A program made the translations under genes and the position numbers. The notes under the pieces were generated by a model, which did not search any database, was not told where the DNA came from, and was given only the letters and a program-made list of their open reading frames with translations. Below, piece after piece: positions 6,613-10,088 of a stretch of DNA of 10,088 nt. How positions within the stretch are numbered: the first letter of the stretch is position 1; each line of letters starts with the position of its first letter. Source of the DNA: Candidatus Stahliibacteriota bacterium (GTDB lineage Bacteria; Hydrothermota; Tepidihabitantia; SM23-42); NCBI GenBank assembly GCA_030613445.1, contig JAUWLY010000077.1:1-10088 (forward strand), read 5' to 3'.

Positions 6613-7683
6613 ATGAAGAGTGTAGTTATGTTAGGATTAAGTCTCGTATTAGGCTTAGTATCAGTGAACATGGCTTTCGCAGCAGATCGTGTGGTGGTCT
6701 GCGAAGAGGCGTATGCAGAGTACTGAGGGTCTTGCCGTTATTCCAGTGGTACACTGGACCAAATAGCCATTAATTATCCCGGGAGAGTCGCAGTCATTGA
6801 GATGCATATTTCTTCATCATACCCGCTGTACTGTGGCGAAGCGCGGTCAAGATGGTATTCATACCCACCACCATATTATTCTGGTGGTAATTGGTATTAT
6901 GCAACACCGTGGTTGTGGTATGATGGTGATCCTCATGGTTCTTATACTTATTCGCAATGGCAGTCAAAGATCGTGACCCGCATGAATCAGCCGGCACCCG
7001 TGACTGTGACGATGTGGGGAGATTACAGTGTAACTGCAGGAACGGGCACGATAAATGCACAATTTCGTAACGATTCGACGGCGACAATGGCTGGTCGCGT
7101 TTTGTTTGTGATTACTGAAGACAGTCTATATTATACCGGAGCACCGAACGGCGATCTTTGGCATAATCATGTTGCGCGCGATTATATCCCCAATCAGAAC
7201 GGTCAGTTTGTATCAATCTCGGCTGGTGATTCACTAACTGTGACCTATGGATTCACGATTCAGGCAGGCTGGGATGAGAATAGGTGCGATATCATTGCGT
7301 TTATTCAAGACACCCAATTGCAGGCTGATTCAACAAAAGAAATCTGGCAAGGGGGTATTAAGCCGGTAATGGAACTCATCCCTGGTGTTGAGGAGCATGA
7401 GGTTGAAATTGCACCGATATATGCTGTGACTACCGCGCCCAATCCCTGTGTCCGCAATACATCATTCCAGTTTGATTTGCCGATTGGCACTGATTACAGG
7501 ATTGACATATATGATGTTTCAGGGCGTCGGGTGAGAAGCTTGCCAGGGTTTACGCATCAGATTTCGGGATCGGTCAATTGGGATTTGACGAATGAACAAG
7601 GTGCAAAGGTTGGGGCAGGCATTTACTTGTATCGATTCACAAGCGAAGTGCTCAACACATCCGGTAAGGTAGTTGTAAGATAA
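6613..7683 (+). CDS. Secreted thioredoxin-like selenoprotein (U-G-S-C), Omp28-like with sorting domain
   Basis: ATG 6613 follows GAAGGAG at ideal spacing and starts a signal peptide (residues 1-23, ending 'NMAFA'). In-frame TGA at 6724-6726 is codon 38, in 'VVVCEEAYAEY-U-GSC'. The frame then continues to TAA 7683, 356 residues in all. A thioredoxin-like domain follows: 'SGTLDQIAINYPGRVAVIEMHIS', then 'ATPWLWYDGD' with the cis-Pro (99) that packs against the active site. Next come a beta-sandwich (about 127-250, 'VTVTMWGDYS...ITEDSLYY') and a FlgD/T9SS-like C-terminal domain ('APNPC', 'DIYDVSGRRV', 'GIYLYRF', 'GKVVVR'). This is the architecture of Omp28-related secreted proteins, with Sec in place of the first Cys of CxxC. 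It is likely a thiol-disulfide oxidoreductase outside the cytoplasm. Translating from ATG 6802 would remove the export signal and active site. Cys30 is also shared with the next gene. Confidence 0.85.
6742..6758 (+). promoter_or_regulatory. SECIS-like hairpin after TGA 6724
   Basis: TCCAGTG-GTA-CACTGGA forms a perfect 7-bp stem with a three-base loop starting with G. The loop begins 23 nt after the last base of the TGA. Size, distance and loop G agree with the bacterial SECIS pattern. The outer pair is T-A here and G-C in the next gene, a compensatory change. Confidence 0.75.
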
Positions 7684-7704
7684 GCACAGTCTGATATTCT
7701 CACG

Positions 7705-7740
7705 GAGCCCGTTTCAATTGAAAGAGGCGGGCTCTTTTTT
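7705..7740 (+). terminator. Rho-independent terminator after selenoprotein gene 1
   Basis: GAGCCCG (7705-7711) pairs perfectly with CGGGCTC (7728-7734) and is followed by six T. The 16-base loop holds the palindrome TTTCAATTGAAA, which can form an inner stem. It lies 21 bases after the stop codon, so the two selenoprotein genes are separate transcription units. Confidence 0.9.
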
Positions 7741-7756
7741 GTATGACTTAAAGTTG

Positions 7757-7784
7757 TTGACACTCAAGTGGTCGTATATATAAT
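7757..7784 (+). promoter_or_regulatory. Sigma-70-type promoter of selenoprotein gene 2
   Basis: TTGACA (7757-7762) and TATAAT (7779-7784) are 16 bases apart, with the same TATATAATTAA context as the promoter at 6537. It lies just after the terminator. The predicted start near 7791 gives a leader of about 20 bases. Confidence 0.85.
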
Positions 7785-7810
7785 TAAGGTACAAAACGAG
7801 AGGAGAACTT

Positions 7811-8857
7811 ATGCAAAACTTATTCAAAGTACTCATAAGTCTTGTTCTGTGCATATTGTTCGTAAATACGAGCTTTGCAGCAGAGCGCGTTGTTGTCTGT
7901 GAACACATAGGCGACGAGGAATGAAGTAGTTGCGGACTTGCCAGTGGGACACTGGCACAGATTGCAGCTACCTATCCAGGTCGAGTCGCGGTCGTTGATG
8001 TGCATTTCAGCCCGACAGATTCGTTCTATTTGGAAGAGGCGTATCAGCGAATACATTATTATCCACCACCGTACTTTGGTATGTACTTTGAGCCGTGGTT
8101 GTGGTATGATGGTGATCAGCACGGTGGCTTCGACTATATGTTATGGGAGTCAATGATAACTGGTCGCATGGCTTTGGACGCACCAGTGACAATAGCCATG
8201 TGGGGAGAGTATACACCATCGACTGGTGAGGGTACAGTCAATCTCTATTTGCAGAACGATTCAAGCGCGGCGATTGATGGCAGGGTAGTAGTCGTTATTA
8301 CTGAGGACAGTCTATATTACGTGGCACCAAATGGTGTTGAATGGCACAATCATGTGCCCCGTGACTACCTGCCAGATCATAATGGCACTCTTGTATCTAT
8401 CCCGGCAGGTGGTTATGCAATTATCACAGAGCCTTTTACGATAGATCCAGTGTGGAATGATAATTACTGTACTATTCTAGCGTGGATACAGGACGATACG
8501 ATGCAGGCTGATTCGACAAAGGAGATCTGGCAAGGTGGCATGAAAGACGTAACTGAACTCGCGCTTGAAGAAGTGAATATAGATCTGAAAAGTATTCAGC
8601 CTGTTCTTGCACCTAATCCCTGTGTTGACCAGACCAGGTTCTTTCTTAATCTACCAGCCGGTCTTAAATACACGCTGAACATCTATGATGTATCCGGACG
8701 CCAGATCAAGGAATTCAAAGGGGTGTCTTTGGGTGAGCATTCAGTAGTCGAATGGGATGTGCGAGATAGTGACGCTCAGACAGTGGGTTCAGGTGTTTAC
8801 TTCTATGAATTTACGAGTCTATTGGCAAATGCATGTGGAAAGATCGTTGTAAGATAG
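7811..8857 (+). CDS. Secreted thioredoxin-like selenoprotein (U-S-S-C), tandem paralogue
   Basis: ATG 7811 follows AGGAG. A signal peptide ('LFKVLISLVLCILFVNTSFA') precedes 'AERVVVCEHIGDEE-U-SSC', where U is in-frame TGA 7922-7924, again codon 38. The frame runs to TAG 8857, 348 residues in all. Beyond the TGA it matches gene 1 block by block: 'SGTLAQIAATYPGRVAVVDVHFS', 'YPPPYF', 'EPWLWYDGD' (cis-Pro 95), 'VTIAMWGEYT', 'VITEDSLYY', 'EWHNHVPRDYLP', 'MQADSTKEIWQGG', then 'APNPC', 'NIYDVSGRQI', 'GVYFYEF' and 'GKIVVR'. The role is inferred as for gene 1: an exported selenium-dependent thiol oxidoreductase of the Omp28-like class. A start at ATG 8000 would cut off signal and active site. Two diverged but intact copies with the same TGA argue against a chance nonsense mutation. 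Confidence 0.85.
7939..7957 (+). promoter_or_regulatory. SECIS-like hairpin after TGA 7922
   Basis: TGCCAGTG-GGA-CACTGGCA is a perfect 8-bp stem with a three-base loop GGA. The loop begins 23 nt after the TGA, the same distance as in gene 1. The stem extends one pair further than in gene 1 and carries a T-A to G-C pair change at the same position, so pairing is kept while bases differ. Confidence 0.8.
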
Positions 8858-9018
8858 CACGCAGGGATTATTGGATTAGCGAGTCACTTGGATAATATAA
8901 CACCGGATAAACTTAAGTCTTAACAAATTGCTAATACTATATATAATTAAAGACAATAGAGCGAGCAGAAAATGTTGGAGTATTATTCTGCAGACGCTAA
9001 TATGAAAGGAGGTATGCT
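8858..9018 (+). promoter_or_regulatory. Intergenic region with promoter and RBS of the Cys-Sec gene
   Basis: TTAACA (8920-8925) and TATAAT (8942-8947) are 16 bases apart, and the -10 again sits in TATATAATTAA. The predicted transcript start is near 8954, with a leader of about 65 bases. AAAGGAGGT (9005-9013) precedes ATG 9019 and fixes that start. ATGs at 9002 and 9014 lie before or overlap the RBS. I see no strong terminator for the gene ending at 8857. Confidence 0.75.
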
Positions 9019-10088
9019 ATGCACAGGTATCTGATACTGGCTCTCATTATTGGTTTGTGTGGTGCAAATAATTACGTCGTTAATGGTGATTTTGAACTAC
9101 CATTAACAAACGGCTGGACCCAATACTCCTCAAATGGATATGGAGGTATAACAAGAGGTACTACCTATCATCCTGATCCTGATTATGAGGCATATGTATA
9201 TAGACAAGGTTCAGGAGGTTTGGGCACCGGGTATGAGAAGCTACACCAAACGTTTGATGTTACTATTCCGTTGAGTCATGTTGACTTCAACGGTTCTGTC
9301 AAACTTGATGCCTGGGACAATGGTTCGTCTTGGGCTGGTGCGGCTTGTGCACTATTTTACTTAAATGAAAATGGTAATACTCTCGGAGTGACACGCATCT
9401 GCCGCGAGAGTGCCGGTTGTCCTTGGGCTAATACATCAATTCAACATCTGATCTATGCAAGCGACACTTTCTGGCATGATTATTCGTTCAATATTGACGA
9501 TGAATTACAGAATCTCTCTGGTGTGGACCCATCGAATGTTGCGAAGATCACGGTTGCACTGATAGATACTGCCTATAACTGCTGAAGTTATTCGTTCAGG
9601 GCGAAGGTCTTCGCCGATGACATTTCTCTTGGCTTCAGTGGTACGGACCCGTATATTCTTATATTAGGTAATACCGTGTATGACCCAAACAGTCGAATCG
9701 ATCCTGGAGAGACTGCAGATTTCACAGCTACACTACTCAATATTGGCGGTACTGATCTTACTAATCTAAACACAGTGATTGAGACTTCTTCACCTTATAT
9801 CACGATAAATGACAATTCAGGGTATTTTGGTGATTTGCCGGTCGACAGTATGAAGGAAAACACGGGTGATCCTTATACTGTTACTGCCGATGCATCAACA
9901 CCTGAAGGTACCCCTATTCAATTTGATCTTGTGGCAACAGCTAATGGTGGGTTTGTTGATACTATTGATTTCGTGCTTATCGTGGGTCAGATTGCACCGA
10001 CTGATACGGGTTATTATTATTATTACTACTCGGGCGGTCCGCATATCAATTGCCCGGTCTTTGACTGGATTGCAATTGATTCGACGCA
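9019..10088 (+). CDS. Secreted Cys-Sec multi-domain protein (partial at window end)
   Basis: ATG 9019 has an excellent RBS and a short signal peptide ('MHRYLILALIIGLCGA'). The N-terminal domain (residues 20-187) opens 'VVNGDFELPLTNGW', like galactose-binding/CBM-type beta-sandwiches, and includes 'ICRESAGCPW'. It ends 'DTAYNC' followed by in-frame TGA 9583-9585 (codon 189), giving vicinal Cys-Sec. The frame then stays open to the window end: 'KVFADDI', 'GTDPYI', 'RIDPGETADFTATLLNIGG', 'ITINDNSGYFGDLPVDSMKENTG', 'PTDTGYYYYYYSGG', 'FDWIAIDST'. The minus-strand copy at 5321 shows the same order and the same Cys-TGA, so translation past TGA is expected. The C-terminus should hold an SSNGW module and sorting domain, as in the copy. 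I infer an extracellular protein with a redox-active or metal-binding Cys-Sec pair; no known selenoprotein family comes to mind. Confidence 0.8.
9600..9615 (+). promoter_or_regulatory. SECIS-like hairpin after TGA 9583
   Basis: GGCGAAG-GT-CTTCGCC is a perfect 7-bp inverted repeat; with the top pair open the loop is GGTC, rich in G. The loop starts 21-22 nt after the TGA. The minus-strand paralogue keeps the same hairpin at the same distance, with one A-T pair changed to G-U. Confidence 0.7.

Noticed and set aside
6802..7683. Stand-alone gene starting at ATG 6802 (and likewise ATG 8000 in the next copy)
   Set aside because: These starts have no convincing RBS and would remove the signal peptide and the active site. 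Promoter, RBS and signal peptide all point to 6613 and 7811.
6613..10088. General reassignment of TGA to Trp or Gly (code 4 or 25) as the reason for in-frame TGA
   Set aside because: Trp is written TGG many times in the same genes and Gly uses GGN normally, while TGA occurs only at single special positions. Two genes, at 202 and 1989, end sensibly at TGA. In the thioredoxin genes TGA falls at the redox Cys position, which suits Sec, not Trp or Gly.

Overview
The window looks like a chromosomal piece of an uncultured bacterium from the FCB / WOR-3-like world, at moderate G+C. This is an inference from style: secreted multi-domain beta-rich proteins ending in FlgD-like or T9SS-type sorting domains ('APNPC...IYDVSGR...G.Y.Y.F...KVVVR'), Omp28-like thioredoxin proteins, and strong AAAGGAGGT ribosome binding sites. 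No rRNA, tRNA, CRISPR array or insertion sequence is visible.

Layout. 1-202 (+) is the C-terminal end of a membrane protein resembling a diacylglycerol/polyprenol kinase. 244-588 (+) is a small VOC/glyoxalase-fold protein. 640-1989 (+) is a HAMP-like plus triple-PAS sensor with no output domain. 2172-3320 (+) is an aldo/keto reductase with two C-terminal [4Fe-4S] motifs. On the minus strand, 5321-3370 is one long secreted-protein gene interrupted by two in-frame TGA codons and a single-base frameshift. 5669-6133 and 6152-6487 (+) are a secreted hypothetical protein and a GIY-YIG-like protein. 6613-7683 and 7811-8857 (+) are tandem paralogues, and 9019 to the window end (+) is a paralogue of the minus-strand gene.

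The main discovery is a selenoprotein-like island. The tandem genes 6613-7683 and 7811-8857 each have a clear promoter, RBS and signal peptide, and then an in-frame TGA at codon 38. That TGA sits exactly where the first cysteine of a thioredoxin CxxC belongs, giving U-G-S-C and U-S-S-C, and the thioredoxin/Omp28-like fold continues in frame to the end. The second family (9019-end on plus, 5321-3370 on minus) has an in-frame TGC-TGA (Cys-Sec) at the end of its N-terminal domain, with homologous protein on both sides in both copies. All four TGA codons are followed by a GC-rich hairpin whose apical loop lies 21-23 nt downstream and contains G, as described for bacterial SECIS elements. The two thioredoxin hairpins share a covarying base pair. 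A conventional gene finder would split or truncate all four genes.

The island genes share a near-identical promoter design (TTGACA or TTAACA, N16, TATAATTAA), which suggests similar expression. The minus-strand copy seems to be decaying: besides the shared Cys-TGA it has a TGA where its paralogue has Trp, a one-base frameshift, a TTG start without an RBS, and no promoter I could recognise. Whether the organism has the selenocysteine machinery (SelA/SelB/SelD, tRNA-Sec) cannot be seen here and is the key test.
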